A stretch of 64,000 nt of DNA from Microbacterium murale (GCF_014635185.1 NZ_BMCM01000006.1:225830-289829), one strand, 5' to 3'; positions 17,093 through 26,058 are shown, counted from the first letter of the stretch. Numbers and translations: made by a program. Notes: a model not told the origin generated them from the letters alone.

Positions 17093-19234
17093 ATGAATCT
17101 CGCCACCACCAGCGCTTTCCACCTTCCCGACCGCCTTGCCGCCAAATCCGATCCCGCCCTCATCTCGTCCGACGAAGAGCACTTCGCCGCGATCACTCAG
17201 ACCGTCCATGACAGCGTCGCCGACGCATCCGCTCGCCTCGACCGCGCCCTCAGCACCTCCAGTGGTGTCGGCGGTGAAGCGGTGGAGCGCGATCTCGAGA
17301 TCCACCGGCTGAACTCCCGCCTCGCGATGTTCCGCCGCTACGGCATCGACATGTGCCTCGGGCGCATGGTCACGTCCGACGGCGCCCACATCTACATCGG
17401 CCGTCTCGGCCTCACCGGCTCCGACGGTCGTCAGCTGCTCGTCGACTGGCGCGCGCCGGCCGCAGAACCCTTCTTCGGTGCGACGCTCGCCGAGCCGATG
17501 GGCCTGATCAGTCGTCGCCGCTACCGCTGGGCCGGCGGACGCATCAGCGACTACTGGGACGAGGCCTTCACACCCGAAGCTCTGGCTGCCGGCGGCGCCC
17601 TGGATGACCAGTCGTCGTTCATCGCCAGCCTCGGCAGCTCTCGCTCCGCGCGGATGCGGGATGTGCTGGCGACCATCCAGTCAGACCAGGATGCGATCAT
17701 CCGCGCCGGTTCGGAGGGAGCGCTCGTCGTGGACGGCGGCCCTGGCACCGGCAAGACCGTGGTCGCCCTGCACCGCGCCGCATACCTGCTGTACTCCGAC
17801 ACCCGCATCTCCCGCGGCAGCGGGGGCGGCGTGCTCGTGGTCGGGCCGCATCAGCCGTACCTCGCCTATGTCGACGACGTGCTGCCGAGCCTGGGTGAGG
17901 ACCGTGTGCAGACCTGCACGCTGCGCGATCTCGTCCCCGGGTCGGCGGACGTTCCGCCCGAACCCGAGCCCGCCGTCGCACGGCTGAAGGCCGACGGTCG
18001 CCTCGTCGATGCCGTCGCGTCGGCCGTGCGCCTGTACGAGCAGCCGCCTCGACGGGCGACCGTGGCGGAGACCCCGTGGGCAGATCTGCGCGTGCAGATG
18101 CTCGACTGGGAGGAGGCCTTCGACATCGACACGGACGCGCCGCACAATGAGGCGCGCGACGAGGTGTGGGACGCACTGCTGACCATCGTGCTCGACAGGT
18201 TCGAGGAGCAGATCCCCCGTGCGCAACTGCGACGTGCGCTTGCACAGGATGAGGCACTCACCCACACGTTCAACCGCGCCTGGCCGCTGCTCGATCCGCT
18301 GGGCCTGGTGGCGGCGCTGTGGACCAGCCCCGGCTTCCTGAAGCGATGCGCGCCCTGGCTCACCGATGCCGAGGTGCGGCTGCTGCAGCGCGAAGAAGCG
18401 CGAGCGTGGACGGCATCCGATCTTCCGCTTCTCGACGCGGCCACGCGTGAGGTCGGCGACCCGGATGCCGGACGCGTGCGCCGCGAACGCGAGCGCGCGA
18501 AGGCGGCGGAACGCGAGTACCGCGCGGACGTCGCCGACTACCTGATGCAGTCCTCCGACGACGACCTCGGACTCATGTCGATGCTGCGTGGAGAAGATGT
18601 GCAGAACAGCCTCGACGATGACGACGCCCTCCCGCGGGCCGGCAGCGACCTGCTGGCCGGGCCGTTCGCGCACATCATCGTCGACGAGGCGCAGGAGCTG
18701 ACGGATGCCGAGTGGCGGATGCTGCTGAGCCGCTGCCCCTCACGCAGTTTCACGGTGGTCGGCGACCGCGCACAGGCGCGGCACGGCTTCACCGAGTCGT
18801 GGCCGGACAGGCTCTCGCGTGCCGGTCTCAAGGATGTGCACACGGCATCCCTCACGGTGAACTACCGCACGCCGGAGGAGATCATGGCCGAGGCGGAGCC
18901 GGTGATCCGCGCCGCGCTCTCCGACGCGAACGTCCCTACCTCGGTGCGGGCGAGCGGTATCCCCGTGCGCCATGCGGCGGTGCACGAGCGCGACGCCATC
19001 GTCGGCGCGTGGCTGGCCGAGAACTCCGAGGGCACGGCGTGCGTCATCGGCGACGAGACGTTCGCCGCCACCGAGCGGGTGCGCTCGCTCACCCCGGCGC
19101 TGTCGAAGGGACTCGAGTTCGACCTCGTGGTGCTGGTCGAGCCCGAGCGGTTCGGCGGTGGCATCGAAGGCGCGGTCGATCGTTATGTGGCGATGACGCG
19201 TTCGACTCGTGAGCTGGTCGTGCTCACGGCCTGA
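17093..19234 (+). CDS. helR: RNA polymerase recycling ATPase HelR
   Basis: This 713-residue UvrD-like ATPase has Walker A GGPGTGKTVVALHRAAYLLY (near residue 215), HIIVDEAQELTDAEW (Walker B), QARHGF and a final YVAMTRSTRELVVLT motif. The N-terminal coiled coil and MCLGRMV/IYIGRLGL region are as in HelD-type proteins that bind RNA polymerase. HelR displaces rifampicin-bound polymerase from DNA and confers rifamycin tolerance in Streptomyces and mycobacteria. The RAE directly upstream supports HelR rather than another UvrD paralogue. ATG 17093 is used because the hairpin would otherwise lie inside the coding region. Confidence 0.9.
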   Translation: MNLATTSAFHLPDRLAAKSDPALISSDEEHFAAITQTVHDSVADASARLDRALSTSSGVGGEAVERDLEIHRLNSRLAMFRRYGIDMCLGRMVTSDGAHIYIGRLGLTGSDGRQLLVDWRAPAAEPFFGATLAEPMGLISRRRYRWAGGRISDYWDEAFTPEALAAGGALDDQSSFIASLGSSRSARMRDVLATIQSDQDAIIRAGSEGALVVDGGPGTGKTVVALHRAAYLLYSDTRISRGSGGGVLVVGPHQPYLAYVDDVLPSLGEDRVQTCTLRDLVPGSADVPPEPEPAVARLKADGRLVDAVASAVRLYEQPPRRATVAETPWADLRVQMLDWEEAFDIDTDAPHNEARDEVWDALLTIVLDRFEEQIPRAQLRRALAQDEALTHTFNRAWPLLDPLGLVAALWTSPGFLKRCAPWLTDAEVRLLQREEARAWTASDLPLLDAATREVGDPDAGRVRRERERAKAAEREYRADVADYLMQSSDDDLGLMSMLRGEDVQNSLDDDDALPRAGSDLLAGPFAHIIVDEAQELTDAEWRMLLSRCPSRSFTVVGDRAQARHGFTESWPDRLSRAGLKDVHTASLTVNYRTPEEIMAEAEPVIRAALSDANVPTSVRASGIPVRHAAVHERDAIVGAWLAENSEGTACVIGDETFAATERVRSLTPALSKGLEFDLVVLVEPERFGGGIEGAVDRYVAMTRSTRELVVLTA

Positions 19235-19261
19235 TCGGGATCAGGGTCGGGCCGGCAGGGA

Positions 19262-19573
19262 TCACACGGGTGGGAAATGCGGGATCTCGTTCGGCCTCGT
19301 CGATCGAGCGGGAGTCGCGCCCATTGCCACGGCGGCGTCGAGGTCGGCCAGGAGGTCGTCGATGTCCCGGTATCGGGAACGGGTCGGGCAAGGGCTCCGC
19401 AACCAGAGAACCTCGAGTGTGCCGGTGTCGTTGCGGTCGACGTACGCGACGAGGCGTCCTGGATCCGTCTGTTTTCTGGAACCGTCGCTGATCCGCCATG
19501 CGCCGTGTCCGAGCGGGATGACCTCCCAGGTCGTCGACTCGGGCTTCGGAGGCTCCGGGGCTGTCATGGTCAT
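19262..19573 (-). CDS. Conserved hypothetical protein, 103 residues
   Basis: This small soluble protein starts with a Pro-rich tail and continues with TWEVIPLGHGAWRISDG, VAYVDRNDTGTLEVLWL and DIDDLLADLDAAVAM. The central part looks like a compact alpha/beta fold with several Trp. I do not recognise a named family. Its start overlaps the stop of the upstream SDR by four bases (ATGA), so the two are cotranslated and probably respond to the same signal. Confidence 0.72.
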   Translation of the reverse strand: MTMTAPEPPKPESTTWEVIPLGHGAWRISDGSRKQTDPGRLVAYVDRNDTGTLEVLWLRSPCPTRSRYRDIDDLLADLDAAVAMGATPARSTRPNEIPHFPPV

Positions 19574-20448
19574 AATGGTTTCCCTCCAGTCACCGGCAGA
19601 ACAGCGCCGGATACGTACGACGCCTCGCCCGAAGCGAGGTACACATAGGCGCCCGCGAGCTCCGCCGGCTGTCCGGCACGGCCCAGCGGAGTGTCCGCGC
19701 CGAAGTTGCGGATCTTGTCCTCATCCCATCCGGTGCCCGGGATCAGCGGCGTCCAGATGGGGCCGGGGGCGACCGCGTTCACCCGCACTCCGCGGGGCCC
19801 AGCCTCTTCGGCGAGCGCCTTCACGAACGCGACCTGAGCGGCCTTGGTCATGGCGTAGTCGATCAGTCCGGAAGAAGGCTCGAACGATTGGATGGATGCG
19901 GTGACGATGATGCTGGAGCCCGGCTGCAGGTTCGGGAATGCCGCCCGTGCCGAGAACAGCATCCCGGCGAGATTCGTGTCGAAAACGCGGCGCATCGCTT
20001 CGGTGTCCAGGTGCGCGAAGCCCGGCACATCGTGCTGATAGCCCGCGTTCAGGACGAGGATGTCGAGGTCGCCGAGCGCCCGGCGCGCCTCCAGCACGCA
20101 CTCGGTCGCGAACTCCTCATCGCGCACATCACCGGCGAGGCCGAGCCCGGTTCGTCCGGCTTCACGGACCAGGCGCAGGGTCTCGTCAGCATCCGTCTGC
20201 TCCTCCGGCATGTGGACGATGGCGACATCGGCGCCTTCCCGTGCGAATGCGATCGCGACCGCCCGTCCGATCCCGGAGTCTCCTCCGGTGATCAGCGCGT
20301 GCCGTCCGGCCAGGCGCCCGTGGCCCTCGTAGCTGTCCTCGCCGTGATCGGGCGTCGGTCGCATCTGCTCGGTCTGTCCCGGTTGCTTCTGCTGCTGAGC
20401 GGGGAAGCCGTCGTCCGGATGCGCATAGCGGGGATCTTCAGTGTGCAT
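19570..20448 (-). CDS. SDR oxidoreductase, YghA/GSP39-like
   Basis: This 292-residue SDR has a hydrophilic N-terminal extension (HPDDGFPAQQQKQPGQTEQM), then TGGDSGIGRAVA (cofactor), LNAGYQ and the catalytic YAMTK. The long polar N-terminus is characteristic of the YghA and general stress protein 39 branch, often induced by general stress in Gram-positives. The ATG at 20448 is preceded by GAGAGGAG; upstream in-frame codons run through the promoter. A TGTCAACCCC motif lies upstream (20514-20523). The downstream gene is coupled by ATGA. Confidence 0.88.
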   Translation of the reverse strand: MHTEDPRYAHPDDGFPAQQQKQPGQTEQMRPTPDHGEDSYEGHGRLAGRHALITGGDSGIGRAVAIAFAREGADVAIVHMPEEQTDADETLRLVREAGRTGLGLAGDVRDEEFATECVLEARRALGDLDILVLNAGYQHDVPGFAHLDTEAMRRVFDTNLAGMLFSARAAFPNLQPGSSIIVTASIQSFEPSSGLIDYAMTKAAQVAFVKALAEEAGPRGVRVNAVAPGPIWTPLIPGTGWDEDKIRNFGADTPLGRAGQPAELAGAYVYLASGEASYVSGAVLPVTGGKPL

Positions 20449-20513
20449 CAGCACTCCTCTCGGGGGACGGTGAGTGTGATTCGAGCTTCCTTCGCTTCCG
20501 GCGTCGTGCCAAG

Positions 20514-20523
20514 GGGGTTGACA
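20514..20523 (-). promoter_or_regulatory. TGTCAA-SSSS promoter motif, SDR (20448)
   Basis: TGTCAACCCC on the minus strand, 66 bases before the SDR start. The -10-like NAnnnT (GAAGCT) at the shared distance is weak. Confidence 0.5.
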
Positions 20524-20621
20524 CTTCGGCGGGCTAGTGAGATCACGTGCGGATGTCAACGGGGAGGCATCGCGTCGGTCGCCCTGAGAGGATGCGGGGA
20601 CAGCGAACGAAGGGAGCCGAC

Positions 20622-21623
20622 GTGAGCGAAGTGACGATCCTCGCACCGTCCCCGACCCTGACGGTGACCGTCGAGGATCACCCGCAGGGCTCGGAGATCC
20701 ACGTGCATGCCGGTGGGCAGGGTGTGTGGCAGGCCAGGATGCTGCGCAGACTCGACGTCTCGGTGACGATGTGCTGCGTCCTCATCGGAGAGGTCGGCCG
20801 TACCCTGAAGCACCTTCTGGAGGATGAGGGGATCACTGTCGTCGCCGTCGAGCGCGAGGGCCGCGGGTCCGCGTATCTGCACGATCGCCGTCAGGGCCAG
20901 CGCCTCGTGATCGCCGAGGAGGAAGGGGATGCGATCGACCGCCACGCTCGAGACGATCTCTACGGGGCGATGCTGCACAGCAGCGCCGAGTCCAAGGCCG
21001 TTCTTCTCAGCGGTCCGGCCGGCGACGCCACAGTGCCGTCCGACCTCTACCGCCGGCTGACGATCGATCTGCGCAGCGATGGGCGCCTGGTCATCGCCGA
21101 CCTCGCTGGTGAGCGTCTGGAGGCGGTCGTGGAAGGGGGCGTCGATGTGCTCAAGGTCAGTCATGAGGAACTGCGTCGCGATGGCCTCGTGCGCGAGGCG
21201 ACGGTGCCGGAGATCACGCACGCGATGCATGAGCTTCGCAGGCAGGGCGCCGGCGCGGTGATCGTGACGCGGTCATCCGAACCCCTGCTGGTCCTGGGCG
21301 ATCAGGGCCTCATCGAGGTGTCGCTTCCGTCGTTCGAGGAGAACGAGACGCGCGGGGCGGGCGATTCCCTCACCGCAGGCGTCGTGGCCGCGCTCACCCG
21401 CGGCGAGCATCTGCGAGATGCCGTCACGCTCGGCGCGGCCGCCGGCGCGCTGAACGTCACGCGCCACGGGCTCGGCACGGGCGACGCCGATGCGATCACA
21501 CAGCTGCGCGAGCGCGTGCAGGTGCGAGAGCTTCCACAGGGCGACGCGGATGAAGCGCCACGGGGACGAGTCAGTCCCGACGGACTGGCCGCGCTCGCGG
21601 AGGCCGAGACGGAGGAATCATGA
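20622..21623 (+). CDS. PfkB-family sugar kinase (1-phosphofructokinase-like)
   Basis: The 333-residue ribokinase-fold protein has the anion-hole and catalytic motif TRGAGDSLTAG (near residue 246), VDVLKVSHEEL and an N-terminal IHVHAGGQGVWQARMLRRLD resembling the sugar-binding region of 1-phosphofructokinase and tagatose-6-phosphate kinase. It would phosphorylate a sugar or sugar phosphate with ATP; the exact substrate is not visible. The GTG start follows AAGGGAG. Its stop overlaps the surE start (ATGA), an unusual pairing, so a role in nucleoside or phosphate turnover is possible. Confidence 0.83.
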   Translation: MSEVTILAPSPTLTVTVEDHPQGSEIHVHAGGQGVWQARMLRRLDVSVTMCCVLIGEVGRTLKHLLEDEGITVVAVEREGRGSAYLHDRRQGQRLVIAEEEGDAIDRHARDDLYGAMLHSSAESKAVLLSGPAGDATVPSDLYRRLTIDLRSDGRLVIADLAGERLEAVVEGGVDVLKVSHEELRRDGLVREATVPEITHAMHELRRQGAGAVIVTRSSEPLLVLGDQGLIEVSLPSFEENETRGAGDSLTAGVVAALTRGEHLRDAVTLGAAAGALNVTRHGLGTGDADAITQLRERVQVRELPQGDADEAPRGRVSPDGLAALAEAETEES

Positions 21624-22438
21624 CGCACCGGGCGCTGATCACCAACGATGACGGCATCGACGCACCCGGCCTCGTGGCACTGGCGGATGCCGCAGTGCAG
21701 GCCGGGCTCGAGGTCACGATCGCCGCGCCCGCCGCGCAGTCGAGCGGTTCGAGCGCCTCGATCATGGCGAGTGAATCCGATGGACGCATAGCCGTGGACC
21801 GCCGAACGCTGGATGCACTGCCGGACGTGCATGCTTTCGCGGTGCACGGTGGCCCTGGGCTGATCGCGATGATCGCGGCGCGCGGAGCGTTCGGGCCTGC
21901 GCCTGACCTCGTGCTCTCCGGTGTGAATCACGGCGCCAACGTCGGGCGGGCGATCCTGCATTCCGGTACCGTGGGCGCCGCCCTCACCGGCGCGTTGAAC
22001 GGGGCCTGGGCGATGGCCGTGTCACTCGACGTCGGAATGAATCCGCAGGCGTTCCACTGGGACACGGCCGCCCGCGCGGCCATGACGTTGCTTCCCACGC
22101 TGATGGCGCAGCCGCGAGGCACAGCACTCAACGTGAACGCGCCCAACCGCACCGACCCGCGCGGCATCCGCCAGTGCACACTGGCTCCGTTCGGCATCGT
22201 GCAGACGACCGTGGCGGAGAGCGACGAGAGTTACGTGCGCCTCGCCGTCGAGGAGTTGCCGAACATCCCCACGGATGACAGCGACGCCGCGTGCCTCGCC
22301 CAGGGGTGGGTCACGATGACGAGTGTCGACTCGGTCACCGAGCGCCCCATCGACGAGGATCAGCTGATCGGCGGGACCGTCGACATCTCCGCTGTTCCCG
22401 GTGCGGCCCCGGCGTCCGCAGGTTCGGGCACGAGGTAG
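21620..22438 (+). CDS. surE: 5'/3'-nucleotidase SurE
   Basis: This 272-residue SurE has the metal site NDDG at residues 9-12 and the family motifs SGVNHGANVG and HSGTVGAALTGALNG. SurE dephosphorylates nucleoside monophosphates and some polyphosphates and is linked to stationary-phase survival. It is coupled to the PfkB gene upstream. Its last 79 bases overlap the opposite-strand DUF7882 gene at 22360, so the C-terminal Ala/Pro-rich tail is constrained by two reading frames. Confidence 0.93.
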   Translation: MTHRALITNDDGIDAPGLVALADAAVQAGLEVTIAAPAAQSSGSSASIMASESDGRIAVDRRTLDALPDVHAFAVHGGPGLIAMIAARGAFGPAPDLVLSGVNHGANVGRAILHSGTVGAALTGALNGAWAMAVSLDVGMNPQAFHWDTAARAAMTLLPTLMAQPRGTALNVNAPNRTDPRGIRQCTLAPFGIVQTTVAESDESYVRLAVEELPNIPTDDSDAACLAQGWVTMTSVDSVTERPIDEDQLIGGTVDISAVPGAAPASAGSGTR

Positions 22439-22710
22439 AGGCCGGCCGGTGAGTTCGCCGTGAAGGCGAGCGCGTCGACCCATGCGCGATTCACTGAGGG
22501 CTGTCGCCCGCCGTAGTACTTGTAGACGATCGAGCTGCCGGGATGCACCCACACCGTCGTGCGGCCGCCGCCCACACTGGCGTCTTCGCGCCAGCTGAAC
22601 GCGAAAGGCTCACCGCGCCGCAGCTTCGCGCTGATCACGAGCTGCATGTGCAGCAGCGCACGGTCTTCGATCTCGACCTTGACGCCGCCCTCGTAGATGA
22701 ACTTGCCCAT
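22360..22710 (-). CDS. DUF7882 family protein (copy 1)
   Basis: The 116-residue protein begins MGKFIYEGGVKVEIEDRALL and contains the shared pattern EDRAL-H-KLRR-E-F-SW-GR-T-W-HP-N-W. It is the most divergent of three paralogues in the window (others at 52446 and 55101). Members are sometimes annotated as ATP-dependent DNA ligases, but the protein is far too short and lacks the ligase KxDG motif. The function is unknown; the fold looks like a small beta-rich domain. Its C-terminus is antisense to the end of surE. Confidence 0.83.
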   Translation of the reverse strand: MGKFIYEGGVKVEIEDRALLHMQLVISAKLRRGEPFAFSWREDASVGGGRTTVWVHPGSSIVYKYYGGRQPSVNRAWVDALAFTANSPAGLYLVPEPADAGAAPGTAEMSTVPPIS

Positions 22711-22824
22711 CGTGCCCCGACTTCCGTGCTGTTTCGTGCTCCTGCGCCAGTGCGCTCGCGCCCTGTGGATAGCCTACTAAGTCGTCATCGCTCCCAACTG
22801 CGCGCTAGCCCCGCGTAGGCCCGC

Positions 22825-22834
22825 GGTCAAGGCC
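22825..22834 (+). promoter_or_regulatory. GTCAA-SSSS promoter motif, FHA-like gene
   Basis: GGTCAAGGCC at 22825-22834 with TAGCCT (22859-22864) as a -10, about 33 bases from GTCAA, and the start codon at 22897. Confidence 0.55.
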
Positions 22835-22896
22835 CTCCTGTGCGGTTCCGGGGCCGCATAGCCTTGCGGTTCCAGTGAGTTCGAAGGGAGCCGGAC

Positions 22897-23394
22897 ATGA
22901 CCGATCAGACCGCGCCAGGGTACAAGCCGACCACGACCCACGCGGAATGGGGCGCGGGCGACCCGCGGCTGCTCATCTCGCGTGAGGACGATCGCAGCGT
23001 GCACCACATCACGACCGACACCGTGCGCATCGGTCTCGCTGACGGCAATGAGCTCCGACTCGACGACACGGACCCCGTGCACGCGACGATCACCCACGAC
23101 GAGCGGGACGAGTACGTGCTCACCCTGCACGGCGCGGGAGAGATGAACGCGAATCCGCTGTCCGCCGAGACGGACGGCGGCGACCGATCGGAGATCCTCC
23201 GTACCGGGGCTCGCTTCACGGCTGGGCCGTGGACCCTCGTGTTCAGCAGAGACGAGTTCGCGGATCACGGCCGCCCCTTCGGCGGCCGCGAGGGCGGCGA
23301 GTTCGATGATCAGCCACCGCAGCCGGCCCGACCGGATTACTCCCCGTCCGACGGCGACGGCCCCGATGGCGGGATGGAAGTGAAGGACGGCTGA
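22897..23394 (+). CDS. FHA-like domain protein
   Basis: The 165-residue protein has a region (about 30-120) reading VRIGLADGNELRLDD, HATITHDERDEYVLTLHG and RTGARFTAGPWTLVFSRDEFAD. The order resembles a forkhead-associated beta sandwich, although the classical GR..S..H signature is only partly present. The C-terminus is acidic, Gly/Pro-rich and probably disordered. FHA domains bind phosphothreonine; binding here is unproven. A motif-bearing promoter precedes the gene, and GAAGGGAG gives a good ribosome site. Confidence 0.7.
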   Translation: MTDQTAPGYKPTTTHAEWGAGDPRLLISREDDRSVHHITTDTVRIGLADGNELRLDDTDPVHATITHDERDEYVLTLHGAGEMNANPLSAETDGGDRSEILRTGARFTAGPWTLVFSRDEFADHGRPFGGREGGEFDDQPPQPARPDYSPSDGDGPDGGMEVKDG

Positions 23395-23402
23395 CTCGAA
23401 GC

Positions 23403-23412
23403 TGTCAACCCC
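23403..23412 (+). promoter_or_regulatory. TGTCAA-SSSS promoter motif, CBS gene
   Basis: TGTCAACCCC with the -10-like TATCGT about 34 bases from GTCAA. One of the two clearest examples of the shared arrangement. Confidence 0.65.
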
Positions 23413-23481
23413 CTCCGCACCCGCCGCCCGGCACACCTATCGTGACGCGAACCGGATGCACATGACGAGAGAGGAAAGAAG

Positions 23482-23928
23482 ATGACGCTTACGCGGGACA
23501 TCATGACTCCTGCACCGCGGTGCATCGGCGAGAACGACTCACTGAGTATCGCGGCATCGCTCATGTCCGAACTCGATGTGGGAGCACTGCCGATCTGCGG
23601 CGAGGACACGAAGCTGAAAGGCATGCTCACCGACCGCGACATCGTGGTCAGGGCTGTCGCCGAAGGCCTCGATCCCGAAAGCACCCCCGCACGCGCACTC
23701 GCAATGGGCAAGCCCGTGACCGTCGATGCCGCCGATGACATCCAGGACGCGCTCCAGAAGATGCGAGAGCACCGGATCCGGCGGCTTCCCGTCATCGAGA
23801 ATCGCCTGCTGGTCGGAATCATCAGTCAGGCTGACATAGCGCGTTCGCTGGCACCGGAGACCACCGGTGAGACTGTCGAGAGCATCTCTCGGCCGGAACC
23901 GAGTGTCCAGTATGCAACCCGCCGATGA
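23482..23928 (+). CDS. CBS-pair domain protein (Hrp1-like)
   Basis: This 148-residue stand-alone CBS pair has motif 1 at about residues 7-62 (DIMTPAPRCIGENDSLSIAA to KGMLTDRDIVVRAVAEG) and motif 2 at about 75-130 (PVTVDAADDIQDALQKM to VGIISQADIARSL). It resembles the hypoxic response protein Hrp1 of Mycobacterium in length and layout. CBS pairs bind adenine nucleotides and act as energy or stress sensors. The 3' end overlaps the cinA start, so the two are cotranscribed from a TGTCAA-type promoter. Confidence 0.9.
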   Translation: MTLTRDIMTPAPRCIGENDSLSIAASLMSELDVGALPICGEDTKLKGMLTDRDIVVRAVAEGLDPESTPARALAMGKPVTVDAADDIQDALQKMREHRIRRLPVIENRLLVGIISQADIARSLAPETTGETVESISRPEPSVQYATRR

Positions 23929-24424
23929 CATCGGCCGGCTCGGTCAGTTGGCTATCACGCACGAACTTCGTATCGCTGTGGTCGAGTCGCTCACATCGGG
24001 CGGTCTGGCGCATGCGATCGGTGCGGGCGAGGAAGCGAGCCGATGGTTCGCAGGGGGCATCGTCGCGTATATGACCGACGTCAAGCAGCACCTGCTGAAA
24101 CTGACGGCAGGGGTCGACCCGTGCTCTGTTGAATGCGCCGAGCAGCTTGCTGTCGGTGGCCTTGAATTGTTCGCGGCCGATGTCTGCATCTCCACAACCG
24201 GTGTCGGCGGGCCCGACCCAGAGGACGGGCACCCCCCGGGAACGGTCTATCTGGGCTGGGCGACGCACGATCAGCAAGGGCATGAACACCTCCAGCTCGA
24301 CGGTGGTCCCGACGCGGTGCTGGCCGCGACGGTCGACGCCGCCCTCCATCTCCTGCGTGCCCGCGCAGAACAGCTCGCCCACCATGCCGACGCTGTCGGC
24401 GTATGGTCCCACCACCCGATGTGA
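23912..24424 (+). CDS. CinA family protein (C-terminal type)
   Basis: This 170-residue protein corresponds to the CinA C-terminal domain alone. Motifs are VVESLTSGGLAHAIG, WFAGGIVAYMTDVKQHLL and VCISTTGVGGPDPEDGHPPGTVYLGW. Related enzymes deamidate nicotinamide mononucleotide (PncC). The canonical SAESCTGG is here VESLTSGG, with the key Ser kept. ATG 23912 lies within the 3' end of the CBS gene, which suggests coupling. Competence-linked CinA carries an additional N-terminal domain not present here. Confidence 0.85.
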   Translation: MQPADDIGRLGQLAITHELRIAVVESLTSGGLAHAIGAGEEASRWFAGGIVAYMTDVKQHLLKLTAGVDPCSVECAEQLAVGGLELFAADVCISTTGVGGPDPEDGHPPGTVYLGWATHDQQGHEHLQLDGGPDAVLAATVDAALHLLRARAEQLAHHADAVGVWSHHPM

Positions 24425-24460
24425 CCTAGGACTCGACATCGAAACTGAAGGAGACGAATC

Positions 24461-24733
24461 ATGCCACGCGGCGCGAACTCACGTTTGAAGGACCCGGAGC
24501 TGTACGAGGAGCTCCGCGACGACGGCGCCTCGAAAGAGAAGGCGGCACGCATATCGAACGCCACCGGCGGGACCAAACGCGGGCGGTCGGAGGTCGGCCG
24601 ACGCGGCGGCGAGGCCGGCGACTACGACGACTGGACGGTCGACGAGTTGCGCGGTCGCGCCAAGGAACTCGGCCTCACCGGATACTCCAAGAAGCGGAAG
24701 TCCGAGCTCATCGACGCGCTTCGGAACCACTGA
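24461..24733 (+). CDS. Rho N-terminal/SAP-like small basic protein
   Basis: The 90-residue protein has a charged N-terminal half (LKDPELYEELRDDGASKEKAARISNATGG) and a C-terminal Rho_N/SAP-like helix-turn-helix WTVDELRGRAKELGLTGYSKKRKSELIDALR. Such domains bind nucleic acid, and short proteins of this layout are common in actinobacteria next to stress genes. GAAGGAGACGAATC precedes the ATG. It follows cinA by 36 bases and may belong to the same transcript. Its last 26 bases overlap the convergent oxidase gene. Confidence 0.83.
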   Translation: MPRGANSRLKDPELYEELRDDGASKEKAARISNATGGTKRGRSEVGRRGGEAGDYDDWTVDELRGRAKELGLTGYSKKRKSELIDALRNH

Positions 24734-26006
24734 TCGTCAGCACGCGATCGAGGTGGCTGTTGCGGAACTTCCCCGCGGGGTCGACGCGCGCGGCGAGCGC
24801 CGCGAAGTCGCCAAGGCGGTGGAAGCCTGCAGCCTGATCGAATCCGGTCGAGTAGACCTTGCCCCAGTGCGCGCGCGGCGCGAAGGGGCGAAGCGCCGCC
24901 TCGATCTCCGGCAGGATGGCGGCGACTTCGGCAGGAAGCTGGCGCCAGGTGAAGTGGATGGCGAGCCGTCCGCCGCCCTCGCCCCCGCTGAGCCAGAGGT
25001 CGTCCCCCGCGAAAGTGCGGAACTCGCTCACGTGCAACAGCGGGTCGATCCGGTCGCCGAGCGGGCGGATGGCGCGCAGCGCATCGACTGCCACCGCACG
25101 GGGCACGAAGAACTCGGACTGGATCTCGTCGCCACCGGCGCTTGGGTCACGGTCGAAGCGGAAATGCGCGAGCCGCGTCGACCATGCACCGCGCGTACCC
25201 AGCGGCGTCATGTTGTCATCTGGTGCATCGCCGGTGATGATGGCGTGCACTTCGGCGGCGACTCGCTCTCCGCCGAACGCCCTCGGCGCAGCATCCGCTG
25301 ACCCGCCCTGATCCGTGAGAGCGCGATGTTTGAGCCACAGCGTCGACAGCGTCGACTGCGCCCATTTGCCGAGCACGCTGACGCTGTACGCCGACGCCAT
25401 GATCTCGTCGAACTCCGCAAGGAAAGTGTCCCAACCCAAGCCGGTGTACACCTGCTGCGTCACGTCGTACGTCGGTTCGATCGCCAGCTGCAGCCTGGTG
25501 ATGACCCCGAGAGCGCCGAGCGCGACGACGCTGCCGTCGAAATCGGGGTCGCCGGCGTGGATCCACGTCAGCTCGCCGTCTGCGCCGATGCGCTCGATGC
25601 CGCGCACAGCTGTCGACAGCACGCCGTTGCCGTCGCCGGAGCCGTGGGTGGCGGTCGCTGTCGCGCCCGCCACGGAGATGTGGGGCAGCGAGCCGAGGTT
25701 GTGCAGCCCCCAGCCGTGCTCGTGCAGGAACGCGGCGACGGCTCCGTACGGCGCCGCGCCGGGCACGGTGACCGTCTGCGTGGTCTCATCGAGTTCGAAC
25801 GGTGAGACGACATCGCGGAGCGAGATGAGCTGGGGAGCATCGGCGAGGTCGTTGAAGGAGTGGCCGGTGCCCAGCGCTCTGATCCGAGATGCATCCGCGA
25901 CGAGCTGCTGCGCCTCGGGGATGTCTCGCGGGCGCAGGACCGTCGTCGGCGTGAAGACGACGTTGCCCGCCCAGTTGCTGATCGCGTTGCGGCCTGTGAG
26001 TGTCAT
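24708..26006 (-). CDS. FAD-dependent alditol oxidase
   Basis: This 432-residue flavoprotein of the vanillyl-alcohol oxidase fold begins with an FAD domain. GTGHSFN contains the histidine that carries covalent FAD in alditol oxidases. The C-terminal ALO domain ends with RPFAPRAHWGKVY (HWGK motif) and FRNSHLDRVL. Related enzymes oxidise xylitol, sorbitol or other alditols with O2, releasing H2O2. ATG 26006 is chosen as the usual N-terminus; the frame is open to 26057. Polyol substrates are also expected for the 31-41 kb operon, but no direct link is visible. Confidence 0.88.
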   Translation of the reverse strand: MTLTGRNAISNWAGNVVFTPTTVLRPRDIPEAQQLVADASRIRALGTGHSFNDLADAPQLISLRDVVSPFELDETTQTVTVPGAAPYGAVAAFLHEHGWGLHNLGSLPHISVAGATATATHGSGDGNGVLSTAVRGIERIGADGELTWIHAGDPDFDGSVVALGALGVITRLQLAIEPTYDVTQQVYTGLGWDTFLAEFDEIMASAYSVSVLGKWAQSTLSTLWLKHRALTDQGGSADAAPRAFGGERVAAEVHAIITGDAPDDNMTPLGTRGAWSTRLAHFRFDRDPSAGGDEIQSEFFVPRAVAVDALRAIRPLGDRIDPLLHVSEFRTFAGDDLWLSGGEGGGRLAIHFTWRQLPAEVAAILPEIEAALRPFAPRAHWGKVYSTGFDQAAGFHRLGDFAALAARVDPAGKFRNSHLDRVLTISGSEARR

Positions 26007-26058
26007 TCGTCCATCATGCCGTGACGGATGCCCGTCGGTTGCCGGATGCCGTCGCACA

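Noticed and set aside
22360-22710. ATP-dependent DNA ligase as a name for the DUF7882 proteins
   Set aside because: They are 100-116 residues long and lack the ligase KxDG nucleotidyl motif and OB fold.
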